From positions 419,755 to 483,754 of the forward strand of contig VZTG01009361.1 in the NCBI GenBank assembly GCA_013397845.1: a DNA stretch of 64,000 nt, in the 5' to 3' direction. The notes under the pieces are model-generated. The model was not told the DNA's origin and did not search any database. It saw nothing but the letters and a program-made list of their open reading frames with translations. Below, piece after piece: positions 49,277 to 62,483 of this stretch. The position numbers and the translations under genes were made by a program. The stretch comes from Melanocharis versteri (Eukaryota > Chordata > Aves > Passeriformes > Melanocharitidae). The first letter of the stretch is position 1. Each line of letters begins with the position of its first letter.

Positions 49277-50011
49277 CAGCACTTGAGGTCTCATCAGTTA
49301 AAGCACCTTGTGGATTCTGTTTCCTATACTCTGATACTAGATGAAAATTTAGTGTATAGAAAAGCCTTCTTCAGAAAGAAGGGACAGTTCTAAAGACTCT
49401 TTAATGGTGTTTTTTATTGGGTATATAATTGAGTGTCCTAATGGTTGTCAATAACATGAATAGCTAAGTATATATACAGATAATGTATCATGATCTCAAA
49501 TATCACAGTATTGTGCTGTTCTACATTCTAGTTCCCATAAATAGTCATTTTGGTTTTTTGATTGGGGCAAGTATCTCATAAAATTCCAAGACTTTGCTCC
49601 CTTACTCTTTTATATTTTTTTTATATAAGCAGGTTCTCAAGTTGTCCTAAACATAAAAAGACTTTCCTTATAGAAAAGCTTAATTTTTTGCTGCGTTCTT
49701 AAAGAAAAAGAAAGTCCCTCCATTGGAAGGGAAAGAAACGTCTTGAGATTCATCTGTGAAGTCTTAAGACACTTTATATACTTAATGGGGCCTAAAATGA
49801 ATTCATATTATAAATTCCGAGTGTCCATCACACTAGCAATCTACTTTTTGATACCCATCTGAGTTGATGCATCTGTTGCCAGCAGTATTTCTGGCAGTGG
49901 TGTAATTTGGGACTTTTTTTGTACCTTGGATCATTGAAATGAGTGTTTTTTCTCATGGAATGAGAATTTACCATGGCTTTGGATATTGAATTAAGTGCAC
50001 AAGGTTATTGG

Positions 50012-50086
50012 CTTACCCCTTACATCTGTATTTTTTCATTGAATAAGTCTTACCCCTTATCATCTGTATTTTTTTCATTTTTTCAT
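50012..50086 (+). repeat. SMAD2: 37-bp imperfect tandem duplication in the 3' UTR
   Basis: CTTACCCCTTA followed by CATCTGTATTTTTTCATT begins at 50012 and again at 50049 with small indels, an imperfect head-to-tail pair. Confidence 0.85.
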
Positions 50087-50942
50087 ACGTCACTAAAAAT
50101 AATGGGGTTTAGTTTTTTGGAGCCGTATACCTTGAAAAATAATTTCCCGGGGTAAGCTAGACTATTTTTGTTTAGGTTTTAAATAGATGCAGCTTCTTAA
50201 CATATTTCAGTAACAGAATTTAAATTTCTTATCTGAGTCGCTTCTATAGTTTACTTACACACCAGATCATGCGCATTCATTATGTCATAATGGGCCTTGT
50301 TATTAAAAGTAGTTGCTTCTGCAAAACCTCTAGAATAGTGGTTGCTGAGGTATGACCAGCGAAGGAGGACTTCCAGGTTCTTCATGACAGTGCATGTTAT
50401 TGTGAACCCTTGGACACTACAGCTGCACCATATTAAAATTATTCTGAAATATATTCTACAAATAAGTCTGGGTTGGGGCTGGGTTGGGAAACTGTATAGA
50501 AGGGTTATTCTGACTTGAAAAATATACATCTTACTAACAATCTTGTGATCTAGCTGTCTGTCATTCTTTTGTTATTGTGGCAGTAGCAGGATTGCCTTTG
50601 TCTGTTTTTTTCCATTGTTTCATCAATTACACTAGTTCTGTACTTTGTAAGTACAGCTAGTGATAACTTAGCTTTGAGAACAAAAATGTGGCCAGTGTTA
50701 CAGCTTTTAATCACTTGACTGAATTGATGATAGTGATGGATATTTTTATGCCGTAATGACTAGGGCATAGAAGCAATACCAAAAATCAAGCCTTGAGAAA
50801 GTGGGCCAGACACCTTTCAAAAATTGGCAAAGCAGTTACCAGTTTGTGCTAGTTTTACCAGTAGACTAATGTATTGGTAGAACTTGTGAACCTAAGAGAT
50901 AAGCTTCATGCGTGTTGCATTTGCCTAATATGTGAATACACT

Positions 50943-50985
50943 AATAAAAGTTTTAATTCACACAATGGCTGTTTGGTGTTTGTTT
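50943..50985 (+). terminator. SMAD2: SMAD2 poly(A) signal and cleavage region
   Basis: A canonical AATAAA at 50943-50948 is followed after about 20 nt by a G/T-rich and T-rich element (GGCTGTTTGGTGTTTG, then a T run). This is a textbook cleavage and polyadenylation arrangement, with cleavage expected around 50960-50970. Confidence 0.75.
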
Positions 50986-53900
50986 GTTTTTTTTTTCTAA
51001 TTAATTGCTGTCTATATTTTTTCGTTGAAAGTTAGGAGTTACCCTAACCCACCCAGATAAATGGTACGAGTGTCCTGCATGTGGTGTGTGGAAAGGTAGA
51101 GTTTAGATGTTAATGCCACTTTCCATGCAGCTGTTGTGGAGGTTCTGGGTCTGTGTGTGTTTGGTGGTACAGACTCCTACTCCTGATGGAGTTTATTAAA
51201 GCCGTTGTTTTTCCCTGCCACAATTAAATTGCATCCTACTACCTCAGGTGTTTACCTTCACCTGTGAGAGAGATAAGAGCAACTTGTCTGGGTCAGACTC
51301 ACATTTTTGAGCAGGTTGCAGTTTGAATCAGTTGGGTGGCTTAATTCTGTGGTCTCCTTGCTGTGGATTTCTGAATGTCCCTTTCACCTGTGGCAGTGTT
51401 AGTTGCTTTGCCTTGAACACTGTAGTACCCTTGACTCCCACTCTTCTCGTGGTGGCCACTTCCTAGGAGAGTGCCAGGACCCTGCAGACACTGCCTGGGT
51501 GCAGGACCATTTTGGTCTGTGTTGAAGTCACTGTTTTTGACTTCTGCTAGTACCACTGAAATGTTCTCCTGCCACTGCTGTTCCAGCACGAGGGAACTTA
51601 CCTGTGTTTGTGATGTTTGCTTGTCTGTGTTTCATTTAAATGCCTCTGGCAGTTCTTGACTAACTTTAACCTACCCCTGTTTCTTAATCCAGTGGCTTGC
51701 TGACTTATCCCGCTGCTGTTCTGCTCTTCTTCAAAATCATGCAGATGACCCCAGCACCTTAATGAAGGATGCCTGTTGCACATAAGGAATGGGACTTCCT
51801 CCCTCTCCTCTTCTGCCAGTCAAAGTACTGATGTCCAAAATACAAATAAAAAGTGATTTATCTTTTTCAATGAGGCTATTTTCTAAAATAAAACATGTAG
51901 CAAGCAGAGAGTACACAAGTGGAGATGCTTTCAGTAAAGTATGGGGAGCCAGCTGCTTACCTGTATCACAGAGCTGGAAAAACTGTACAAACTCTGTGCA
52001 GCATTGGCTTTCATTCCATGAACCCGGGTTCTTATCTCTCTTGTCACTAGGTCTGCCTGAGCTTGATTTTTATAGTATTGCCAAAGCCAAGTAATCAAAC
52101 AATCAGGTGGTTGATGTAAACATCCAAGCCTAAAAATGATTTTTGAGTTGCCTTTTGGCAGCTTGGAGGTACCGAGTTGACTTTTCAGAACACTTCCTCT
52201 GAAGAAAAGCCTGATTTCTTTTAAAAGTTGTCTCTGGGCTGAGGCTTTGAGAACAATGTCAACTGCCTGGACTTTTGCTGCTTTAAACTGTGAGAATTGA
52301 TAGTAGAGTGTCATAATCTCTGCATGTTTCCCCCTTCTTTTTGCACGTGGTTCCTTTCTAGGTGACAAGATACCTGCAGTAGGCATTCTCTGCTTGTACT
52401 TCAGCATTTTGTATGGAGTCCTTTGATTTCAGGTGGTGCTACACAAATCCAGAACACCGTGAGAGCTATGGTGTTCTCTTGTTTTTATTCAAGACATTGT
52501 GTTTAACCAGATCTTAACCTCCTTGAGACCAATTGCAGGCAAGGAGAGTAAATAGTTTAACTTCAGGCTCCCTGTAAAATTGACAGGGAGAGGTAAAATC
52601 TGAATTTGGCTGTCTGGTAGCATAGGCTATTGGCTGAGGGGCCTGTTCTAAGTGCATAAAGTAAATATAAATATCTGCTTTTAGAGGTTCTCCAGTGTTA
52701 TCAAAGTAGTCAGCTAAGACGTTGAAGAATAATAGGTTTAAAGTAACTAACACACAGCTAGAAATCACAACTACTGTGCTTCACCAAGCCCTTTATTTTC
52801 ATGTGTCCAACTTTTCATGTTGAAGTGGGAGGGTGTGAAGTTTGGGGGTTCAATAATCATGTGCAGCTCTGAATAGCTGGCACGATGAACTGTGTTTTGT
52901 TTTAGCCTTCAGACTTGTCACACTTCATTGTGGTTACAGCTTTGGTTTTTTTTTTTTGTTATTGTGAACTGAAATTTTACTGCAGCTGGGTTTTGAGTTA
53001 AAATATTGTGAAATACAGGATTTCACTATACTCCGCCCACACAGTGCTTTACTTGAGTGTGAAGCACTGTTCTTTTTACCAAAACAAGTTTGGTTAACCT
53101 AATTTTGGGGATGCTGAAGCTTCAGTGCCAGCTCTGAAGCATCAGTGAGGTATTGTCTTTGTTAAAAATTATAAAAATAGCAAATAACATGCCAGCTGCA
53201 TTAGCAACCGCTTCTGGAAGGACCCGCTCAGGGACTTAATTTGCAACTGGTCTGAAACTTTATCACTATAAAGAAAATATTAATGAAATGTGTTTTTCCT
53301 GACCACTTAAGCTTGATAGTGAATAACCATCATAAACCATATTAAAGAAGGCCTTTTGAAAAACTTTTCAGTCATGTTGGTCCTCTTTTCCATCTCGCTT
53401 GGGTAAAAAGTTCTCTGAGCAAGGTTGACATTTCTTCTCTTGGGAAAGCACAGTGTGTGGAGCAAGGTTCTAGTCCTGGATTGTCACAGCTACTAGAACC
53501 AAGGCTTCAAAGCTGAGAGCAGTCTTTGATGTTGTGTTAACTGTTGTTTCATTAACTGTAATCAGGATTAAATCTTGTTAGCTGGCAGAAGAAAAATGAA
53601 TGACAATGGATATGCAGAGATGTCAGACCTCGGCGCTCTTGATCCTTCTCCCCCGTGTAGAAGATCTGCTCAGAATGGATTCGATAAAGCCCAGTTGCTT
53701 GTCCTGTTTCTTTTGGAATAGGATCCAAAGTGTCTATGGGCATAGACATTCTGGCCCTACTGTTTTCCCAGCAGGGGAAGGTGAGACAAAGCAAGCTTCT
53801 GGCACTCTTGATTTTTCTGTTAGCAGCAGCATTTTTGCTCTATTTGCTTGCTGAAAACTATAGTAAGGTATCATAAAGAATTTATGCCTCATGAATTAAT

Positions 53901-54466
53901 TGAGCTTATGAGCAATGTGTACCTGAGGCTGCAAATTTGGTTTGATTTTAAAACTTACTCTGCTTTAAAGTCTAGTTTGCTTGCCTTTTCATTTTGAAGT
54001 AAAATTCCAAGAACAGGTGTTGTGCACCTAGTGTGGAGGATTATTAGACCTAGGTTGCCAGCAGCTGCAGTTTATCTTTGGGTAAAGAGTTGGATGCTCT
54101 CCATTGGTTCATATTTAATCTTGGAGAGGAGTTGTTTAGAAGATGGTCACCTTTGATCAAGGATCAGGGAGACTGGAGCCTGAAACGTGCGCTCAATTTC
54201 TGAGGAAAACAGAGTAGAGGCAGGTCAAGGTGCAGAGCCAGGGACTTGGAGACCCCTGCAGTTACCTGCTACACACTCAGAACTCTTCAGAGATACCAAA
54301 CAGTTGGACAGATACGCTGGAATTGTCTAGATGCATTAATTACTTTGAAATGACACCAATGCATAATGAATTTAGAAGCACTTCAGAAGTCCTGTCTCTT
54401 CTGTTTGTGTTGCATGTCCTTGAAGGGTGGATCTGCAGAATTCACAAAGTGAAGCTGAGAAAAATA

Positions 54467-54481
54467 TGTGTGTGTGTGTGA
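54467..54481. repeat. Short (TG)n microsatellite
   Basis: This is an uninterrupted run of about seven TG units in intergenic sequence. Confidence 0.9.
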
Positions 54482-57400
54482 GTTGGTGAGATTCGTGTGG
54501 GGGTTACTCAGCACAGATTCCCCAGGGCTTTCACACCTGTGTGTTGGTGTATTTTTTTTCCCCCTGTGGGATCACTGGTGGAGTCTGTGGTTAAAAACAA
54601 AAAGCCTCAGGCAGCAGAGGTGAGCTTGGGAGAGGGGCAGGACTTGATCATAGTGAAGCTCTGGAAGGAATCACACTGGTCTTGCTGTGAAGAGATTTGT
54701 GAGCTGCAGGAAGAATTACCCTGCTGGGTAATTCTGTGTGAAGGACAGTGTGCTGTCCCTGGGTGTGTTGATTCAGGTACAGGCCCAAGGGCAATTTCTT
54801 GTGGGACTGAGCCAAATTGTTCACAGGTAGAATTAGTTGTGCTGTGTGCCTGTGCTGTGCTTCCTCATGTGCTTGGTGCCAAAGTTGGCAAAGGCTGAGG
54901 GAGCCTGGGCTGGTCTCCCCTGCAAGCATGAATGGGTGAAGCCCAGCAAGGTCCACTTGGGGGTTGAATGAATAATCATTACCTAGGCTGCTGCCTGATA
55001 GTGGAAAAACGGCTTTTGCCGTACATTTTTGTAAGTGGTCTGATGAATAGCAAAGGGCATTAAGTTTGGTAGAGGAGGTCCTGGAAGAAAAAAAGATAAT
55101 TGTAGTGAGGAACAAATAAAAATGTCTTTTGGATGAAGAGCTCAGCAGCATGGCAGGACTGTCAGGCACTGAGGCAGGCTGTGGGTTGGGAAGCACTGTG
55201 GTCGCTCTGGAGAGTGTCCACCCCCAGCCTGGACATTCCTAACAGGATCCTGGTTTGCACAGGAGATACATCTCCATCACGGAGGTGTATATTCATAACC
55301 CAGCATCTATTTTGGTACTTAGGCCTGGGAAATGATAGCAGTAATTTAGAAACAATAATCTCCTTCTAGACAAGTACACTTATCTTTTCTTCTACAGCTT
55401 CAGAAGTCTGAGAGTCCAATGGGAGGAAAAACCACAGTAATTAGCAACGCTGCTGTTAGTACTGATGGGAGGGAAAATGTCTTCATAATGTATTCAGACT
55501 TTGAGGTTTGTACAGCGTACGAAATTAAAATGGGCAAAGAGCCAGGGCTGAGAACTACTAAGGTTTAGTGAAACAGGAAAAGTGGTGGAGCTGAAAAAAA
55601 GAATGAGAGGGTGGCTGATGCTCAGCTTCAGCAGTGATATGTGGTCACAAAAGCACCCTGAGCAGCTATCTGAACGCTCGTGACATGCATCTGCTAGTTA
55701 AAGATCATAAAACTGATTTTCCTTTTGTTACAGCACTGAAAGAGTTGTTGGAGCACAGGAGCAGGTTTAATGGAAATGGGGCTGAGGAGCACAAATCCAG
55801 TTTTGCATCTCCTGTTGTCAAAGTTAAGGCTCAGCATAGTCCCTTCTGGAGCAACTTGAGTTCAGGATTGAAGAACTGACAGGACTTGTCCTGCCTCCAG
55901 GTGGTTACCTGACCATGAGGTTAAGCAGTCTTATAAATAAATCGTAATAAATGGCCCACAGCCTCTGAGGGAAGACGTTTGCTGTAATATCTGCATGAAT
56001 TTTAATTCTGAAGAAGACATTTTTTGCTTTTTCTTTAGTGTTTGGCAGTCTTTGGGAGTGTTCAAATGCTCCTCAGCAAATAGTACATGTCATCTAGTAG
56101 CATGACGGTGTTTTATGGTGGGGTTTGGGGAGGGAGGGCTTTATTTTTGAGGGATTTAGAAGAGAGTCTGACTTACTGAAAGCCTGCAAGACTTTTTTGT
56201 CTCCTGATCTTGTTCTTAAAACACTTAAATCCAAAGTTAGTGGAGTTTTGCGTGACAGCAGCCACGCTTGTAAAATGTGGAGAAAACACTATGCTCTTCT
56301 GAGGCCCTGAGGAAGAATATTAAAGAGGAAATTTTTCCAGAGTACTTATTTGCCAATAGCAGGAAGTCCTATTAGAAAGGGGGAGGAGAAAAACAGCTTC
56401 AAAGTTTTCTGCTTTAAAACAGGGCGGGGGAGGTAGGAATGGAATTAGCGTGCAAGTAACAGTCTAAATATTTTAATTGTGTTTGGATTGCACTGGGTTG
56501 AAACTTGCCTAGCTGATGAACCAAAGCCTTGATGAAGTGAAGCTTGAAGAGACTTAATTTCAAGCATAGGACACTTGGTGATAAATATGTGTTATATTTT
56601 CAGTTTGGTTTGTCGACAGACACCCTTGTTCTGTGCAGTTTCCTTTGGCTGACGAAAGCAGTGTGACAAAGGTGTTCTCTCTCTGCTGAAGACACTTGGA
56701 AACAGGTCAGCCAGTGGTTGAATTATTCATTTTGTGTGTTGTAAGAAACTAACTTGGTGCCTCTGGCAAGGCAGTTCTGATCTCTGTAGGGTCCCAAGGG
56801 CACAAACTCAAGGTCAGTACTCCCATTTCCCGTGTGCATGTTCACATATACCCTCTTGGACCTTATTTCTGATCACCTCGTTGAAATCAAGGGGGTCTAA
56901 CAGAGGTTTGCTGCAGTAATGCCATAATTACATGATAATGACCACAATTTGTGTGTTCTCTCTGAGCTCCACCTGCTGTGATGAGTTTACAGGAGTGGAC
57001 CCTTGGGAATCAAAACCCTTGAGCTCTTCTCTAAGGTGACTGTAAAGTTTCGGGATCTGTTTGTACCCCCAGGCATGCTCTGAGGGCTGAGACATTTACC
57101 TGAGCAGAAAGAATGATTTATCCTGACTTTGGGACGATGAGCAGAACTTTGGGAAGTTGTATCTCTGGCATGGGATGAGCAAAGATTCCCCTTTTCTGGC
57201 CCCAGTCCCCAGGTCTGGTGCTGTCCAAAGATCTGAGCATGTTTAGAACTAATGTCCTGTTAATTAGCACTGCAGTAGGTGGCACTGGTCATACTGATTG
57301 CTAACGATGGGCCTGTTGTGTCTGACTCTGTGTCTAACAAAAAATAAAGGCAAATTAATTTCTGACTGGCCTGAGGAGCTCCAGTGTCCTCGCAGAAGGT

Positions 57401-59993
57401 GCTGCTAGCCTAAATTTGCCATGACCCTGTCAAAAGCCAGCTCCATGGGTGAGCCAACTTTTGAAAAACATTTATATTTCTCTGATATTAGGCCCCATCA
57501 TTGAAAGTCATTTAATTAAGGAAAAAGTCATCAAGTTAAAGAGATGCACTAAAAACAATGGAGGAGCAAGGGAGTAATTTGTGGGCTTCTTCCTATGGCA
57601 TGGGGTGTTTTAGTAGCAGTTCTAGTTCAACCCAAAATTCATGTATAAGATGCTAATACTGGTGTGCCTGCATCCATGGAGCTCTGTCTATGAGACTTTT
57701 CCCCAGGTGGGATTGAGCCAATTGCAAAAGTGATGATTTCCAAGACGTGCCTTTTGAGGTGTACAGCAGGTATTCCCCCTCATGTGATAACTCTCTTCTG
57801 TCCTGTGCTCTGGCTGGCCTTTCACTGAGTAGTATGGGATTTTTTTGGTATTTTGTGTTCTTGTTATCCATGTGGTCAAGAAATGTCAACTCTGTGACAA
57901 GCCAGGTCCCTTAGAGCTTCTTCCCTACAGAAAAGAACTGAGTAAGTGTGCAGGTTAAAAAGGAATGAAATACTCATGCTGAACATGATCCAGGTAATAC
58001 CATAATTTCAGAAGTTAAAAAAAGAGGTCTATTTTCTCAGCCTCACTCCCTTAAAAGGTGTTTGTATGGGTTGTTTCATCCAGGGGAGGCATCAGATTCT
58101 CTCCATGCAGGCGTCAAACCTCCACAGCCATGGGAGGGAAAGTGATCTGCTAAAAGTTTGTGTGGAGATGTGCCAAGGGAGGCAGACTGAGATGAGCAGT
58201 GTCTGTGTACAGATGGAAAGCAGATAAGAGCAGTCAGTGGGTAGTGTTTTATGCCCTTGTTTTGCTGGAGTCCTCGGGTGCTTCTCGCCTGTGTCAGCCC
58301 TACGTGCTTTCAAATAAGATTGAACTCCTGGGGAGTTTCTGGTTCGAGGATGCATCTGCAGCACCAGCATTTAAACCCACATCTTCCTGCCTCCCAGCCT
58401 CAGGCTGATTTCACGAAAATACTGAAGCCACAGTGTTTTTCTGACAGGGTACCACTGTTGGCAGCCCATAGCTCTGAGTCACGGAAACTTTGAAGTGACC
58501 TGTGTATGGCTACAGAGTTGTTTTGCTTTGTGCCCCCCTTCCTTTGGCTCGTGGAGCTGGTTTGGTTTGAGCCCAGCGAGACCCATCAGGCTCTGTCTCA
58601 TGTCCTCAGTTAATGAGACAGTGGTGCAGATGTTGTGACCAGAATGTAACTCAAGAGGGGGGGTTGGCCTTCTGGCCAGCTGAAATGGGAAAGTATCTTC
58701 TTCAAAGAGGCAAAATAACGAGAAACAGGTGTTGATATTTATGAAACTGGTTGTGCAGCAGTTGACCGACTATTTTTGTTCCGGGTAGTCTTGGAATTTG
58801 CAGATGTGACACCACTACAAGCCGCCCTTTCTTGTTGGAGGGTAAAGCTGCTTTGCACAAGGCCTGAGGACCTTCACTGACCTTGATTCCTTATGTAAGA
58901 GAAGCTCATTTGACCTTGGGCATTAACCCAACACGTGTTTCCAAAGAGATCCAATAAACTATGCACTTCTCACCTCACAGAGAGGATGGGTGAGGATGGA
59001 CAGCGACACAGCCTGCTGTGCCACTGCCAGCAGGGTTTTAAAGATCACCTGGTGCTGGTAACAGTGGAGAAGTTTGAGACAACAAAAGCCAATTCTCACC
59101 TTGACTTTCGTGTTGTGTTGAGAATAACTCGCTTCTTTGAAAATTGTTACTCTTTAAAAAAAATAATGGGGGTACCTTTGTTGATTAAAATGTTTTACGG
59201 AATTTAAAATATCAAGAAAGCCTTCATTGAACAATGCTAGGTGATAGTTTTCAGTTTGCACAAGAGAAGCAACCAAATTTTGTTATATTTGGATTAAAAA
59301 TGTGGGGAAAAGAAAGTGTCAAGCACTTTTGACAAGAGTTGAAATATTACATAGGGAAGTGTTGATTGTGTGGGACTGCTGAATAAGAGCAAAGCAGACA
59401 ATTTGGTCCTTTGGCCATCATTCCAGACAGGCAGCCTCTCTGAGCTGATGTCACCCCATGTGTCTCCAGCTATTTCAAAATTAAACTTTTCTGACAAGCC
59501 TTCTGCTGAATATTTCTCTCTTTGAATATTCCTTTCCCATATAACATGGAAATGATCTCTCTTTCCACATAGGATGGGCATTCAGTTATGAAGTTCCTCC
59601 AGCTGTTGTTGTTTACATCACAGTAACTTCCCAAAACTGCTGAATGAATTCAGGCTGCTTCTAAGCCCCCTGTCCCTACCTCCTAACAACAGGACTGTCT
59701 TGCCCTTCAAAAATTGTCCATTCTATGTTGTTCTTTATCTCTCCAACCTCATTATCTTACAAATTGGAGAAGCAGTCTCTTGGTCTGAGTCATTGACAGG
59801 TGACATCTTCCCTTCTCAAAGTGGTTTGTCCAAAACACTAGCTCTCAGCAAGCCTAGGACAGCTAGAATTTGGGGGGAAAAAAAGCCAGAAAACCACTAT
59901 TTGAAGACATCCTACAGTGAGTGCAGTTAAGTTAGGTGCCAAAATCTGGTTGGAATCGTGTATTACTGTGAGAATGGAGTTTGTTAGAGCATC

Positions 59994-60340
59994 TCGCGAC
60001 TCTTTACAAGGCACCCTTGACTTCCCATGGGGCACGGTTTCCCCTCTGCTAAACTTGATGCTGCAGCTGACGTCCCAGCCAGCCCCGTGGTCAGATGGCG
60101 TCTGTCGCTCGTGGGCACACGGCCTTTGTTCTTCCCTCGAGGTTTCATGTGCAAGCTCTGCTCCAGGTGCTCCCAGCTGGAGCTGTGCTCTCTTTGCTCT
60201 CCAGCCAGACATTCCCACAACAGCCTGGTCACCGTTCGTGCCGTGGCAGGACTCGTTGGGTGGTTGGGAATGAAAGCCTGCTCCTCCCCGGGTTGGTGTT
60301 AGCAAACACCATCTTTTCCGGTCGGAGTAGCTCTCGCAGG
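59994..60340. other. Intergenic CpG-rich patch
   Basis: About 18 CpG dinucleotides fall within about 350 bp, in a neighbourhood that is otherwise AT-rich and CpG-poor. No splice-linked coding sequence or repeat family is recognised. It could be a distal regulatory element, an unannotated promoter or a decayed GC-rich repeat. Confidence 0.5.
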
Positions 60341-60829
60341 CAACTTCAGTAGCCTTGGCATGGTCCTGGTAGACTCAGAAATTTCACGTTCATGCCCTGA
60401 AGCTCTGGGCTGTTTTAAAAGGCATTCATGCAAAGCTTTCTGGTCTGTCAACCACAGTTTGCTGTATCAAAAACTATTACCTTTTCCTCTGTCAGACAGT
60501 CCCGATTTCCCTGTGGGTTTCGGGTAAAGACAACAGGATTTGCTTGTCTCAGCAGGTCCCCTTGCTTGTCCTTGAGTGCTCTAGGAGATGAACTGAGTGG
60601 AGTTTTGCTTTTTTTCCCTCCAGGTAGGGGATCTATTTTGAAATTATTTCAAAGGCATGTGATATGGGGTTAGCCCAATGTAAATAAACCCAGCCTGCTT
60701 ATTTCCCATGTGATCGGCGAAGGTGGATGCCTCTGCTTTTGAGTAGGTTCATGCCCAGGGTCTTTTTGAGATGTTTTGGATTGCATGGCTGAACTTTCCT
60801 GGAATCTCTCAGGAAGCAAAGCGGCAGAC

Positions 60830-61110
60830 AGTGATAGGACCAGAGAGAACAGCTGGAGCTGTGTCAGGGAGGGTTAGGTTGGGTATCAGGAAAAGGCTCT
60901 TCCCCCAGAGGGTGCTGGGCACTGCCCAGGCTCCCCAGGGAATGGTCCTGGCCCCGAGGCTGCCAGAGCTCCAGGAGAGTTTGGACAGAGCTCCCAGGGA
61001 TGCACAGGGTGGGATTGTTGGGGTGCATGTGCAGGGCCAGAAGCTGGACTGGATGATCTTTGTGGGTCCTTTCCAGCTCCGGATATTCTGCGATTCTGTG
61101 ATTCCTGAGC
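60830..61110 (+). mobile_element. CR1 LINE 3' end with terminal ATTCTGTG repeats
   Basis: This is a sense-strand CR1 tail: 'gggttaggttgggtatcagg', 'ctcttcccccagagggtgct', 'gctccccagggaatggtcct', 'gccagagctccaggagag', 'tggatgatctttgtgggtcc' and the terminal 'tctgcgattctgtgattcc'. The near-intact terminal octamer repeats make the 3' boundary clear. The subfamily differs from the copies at 9.7, 18.8 and 62.5 kb. Confidence 0.9.
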
Positions 61111-61224
61111 TTTGCTATTGCTTTGTGCAGCTCTGAAGATGTCACAATGATGGCCCGACGATTCTGGCCAGTGGAGCAGTCTGGAGAGAGTTTTCAGTGT
61201 CTGTCCCTGTGTGCAGGGAGGGCT

Positions 61225-61515
61225 CAGAGCAGGAACCAGGCTCTGCTCCGAGGGCCCAGCAATGGCACCAGAGCCACAGGCAGGGACTGAGCCCAGGAAG
61301 TTCCACCTGAACATGAGGAAGAATGTCTTCACTGTGCAGTGACCAGGCTGCCCAGAGAGGCTGTGGAGTCTCCCTCACTGGGGATATTCCAGAACCATCA
61401 GGACGCAACCCTGTGCCCTGTGCTCTGGCATGGCCCTGCTGGAGAAAGGAGGAGGGACCAATACCCTCTGTGGTCCCTTCCAGCCTGATCCATTCTGGGA
61501 TTCTGTGATTTATAT
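61225..61515 (+). mobile_element. CR1 LINE 3' end (another subfamily)
   Basis: Sense-strand CR1 with 'ccacctgaacatgaggaaga', 'ccaggctgcccagagagg', 'ctgtggagtctccctcac', 'gtggtcccttccagcctgat' and the terminal 'attctgggattctgtgattt'. The wording marks a subfamily different from its neighbours. Similarity may extend upstream to about 61,180. Confidence 0.85.
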
Positions 61516-61999
61516 TGCAGTCTTCATGTCAGAGTCTGCTAAAGACTGATGTCCCTGAAATCTCTGTGGGATAATCCCTGACCTCCTGACCCAGAGATTT
61601 GCCCACTTGCTTCATCCTGAGTCTAAAACTCTGTACCTCACAGCTGGGTGAGACCTACAGGTCTCCTTGTTTGCTAACTCCTCTTCTGTAGTACCAGAGG
61701 TCAGAGATAAGGAAAGGGGGTCTCCTAGAAGCAGATTTCCCCTTCCTCTTACAGCTTCTGAGTATTTTGGGACACCTGGTAGAGTGTTTCCCTTCTAGCT
61801 CTTTTAAGATCTTTTGTCCTGGCTGTGGGTTGGGCATCTGTGTCCTTCCTTTGCTTTCTTGGGCTGTCATGAGGGGATGGAGGAAACCAGACTCCTCATG
61901 GCTGACACAGCTCAGCTGTCAGGGAAGGAGTGTTCCTTCGGAGTCTTCCCTCTTAAGCCCGTGTCTGATTCACCCAAGAGATTGATCCTGTTGTCTCCC

Positions 62000-62340
62000 A
62001 CACCTTTTCCAAGCAGAGTCCTCTCGCTGTGGCCCTGGTGGCACTGGCAGGGCTGGGCTGAGCTCCACGGCAGCGCTGTGGCGTGGAGGGCTGACCCTCT
62101 GCCCTTGGAATCAGCGACATGTGGGAGCTGATGGGATTAGGCGGGGATCGGATCACGCGCGGGTGAAAAGCAGCTGTACACGCCGGTTGGTGCTCCCGCC
62201 TGCCTGTGTGGGGTCTGCTGGGGCTGGATTTCTGTATCTGAAAGGAGAATTAAAGAGGTGTGGTGGACCTTCCTCCACCCATGCGCTGAGCTGTGGGTGC
62301 CGGTCCGGGCTCTGCACGGAGACACCTCACCCTTTCCATG
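62000..62340. other. GC-rich, CpG-containing intergenic block
   Basis: About 340 bp have raised GC and roughly 14 CpG sites, between two CR1 copies. No coding homology is recognised, and the open frames on both strands are short. It may be regulatory or an old repeat. Confidence 0.4.
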
Positions 62341-62483
62341 TCTCCAGAGCTGTGCTGGGGTAGCTGCAGGGAGACACGGAGCAAACCCCCTGCTCAGCCC
62401 GTGAATGAATCTGTAAAAATATTGAAAATGACATAAATTTTACCCCTTAATGACATATAAGGAAGATGGGGTTTTTTATGCTA

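Larger units (their letters stand above)
48986..50965 (+). other. SMAD2: SMAD2 3' UTR (proximal form)
   Basis: After the stop codon the sequence stays free of repeats apart from a purine tract (49108-49276) and a short tandem duplication (50012-50086). Phrases such as 'gcacttgaggtctcatca' and 'taatgggccttgttatt' match human SMAD2 3' UTR as I remember it, which supports transcription at least to about 50,400. The end is set by the poly(A) signal at 50943-50948. Mammalian SMAD2 also makes much longer 3' UTRs, so distal forms beyond this point are possible. Confidence 0.75.
50966..60829. other. Intergenic region downstream of SMAD2, no gene seen
   Basis: About 10 kb has no exon-like homology that I recognise. 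The longest open frames (up to 182 codons) lack conserved motifs, splice support or sensible composition. It contains a (TG)7 run at 54467-54481, scattered T and A runs, and a CpG-rich patch at about 59994-60340. Distal SMAD2 3' UTR may reach into its first few kilobases: AATAAA-type signals also occur near 51845 and 51885. Confidence 0.6.

Noticed and set aside
49091..49294. Phenylalanine-rich minus-strand frame
   Set aside because: It is the complement of the A-rich 3' UTR tract and has no coding meaning.
51931..52407. 158-codon open frame on the minus strand downstream of SMAD2
   Set aside because: No family resemblance, no promoter or splice context, and unremarkable composition.
54648..55196. 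182-codon open frame on the minus strand, the longest in the window
   Set aside because: It has no recognisable domain, signal peptide or conserved motif. A single long frame in intergenic DNA of this size is expected by chance.
58900..58930. Short phrase 'tgaccttgggca' resembling the MIR SINE core
   Set aside because: Only about a dozen bases match and the rest of the element is absent; this is chance level.
59838..60305. 155-codon minus-strand frame and overlapping + frames
   Set aside because: Open frames on both strands coincide with a CpG-rich patch where stop codons are rarer. No motif or homology is visible.
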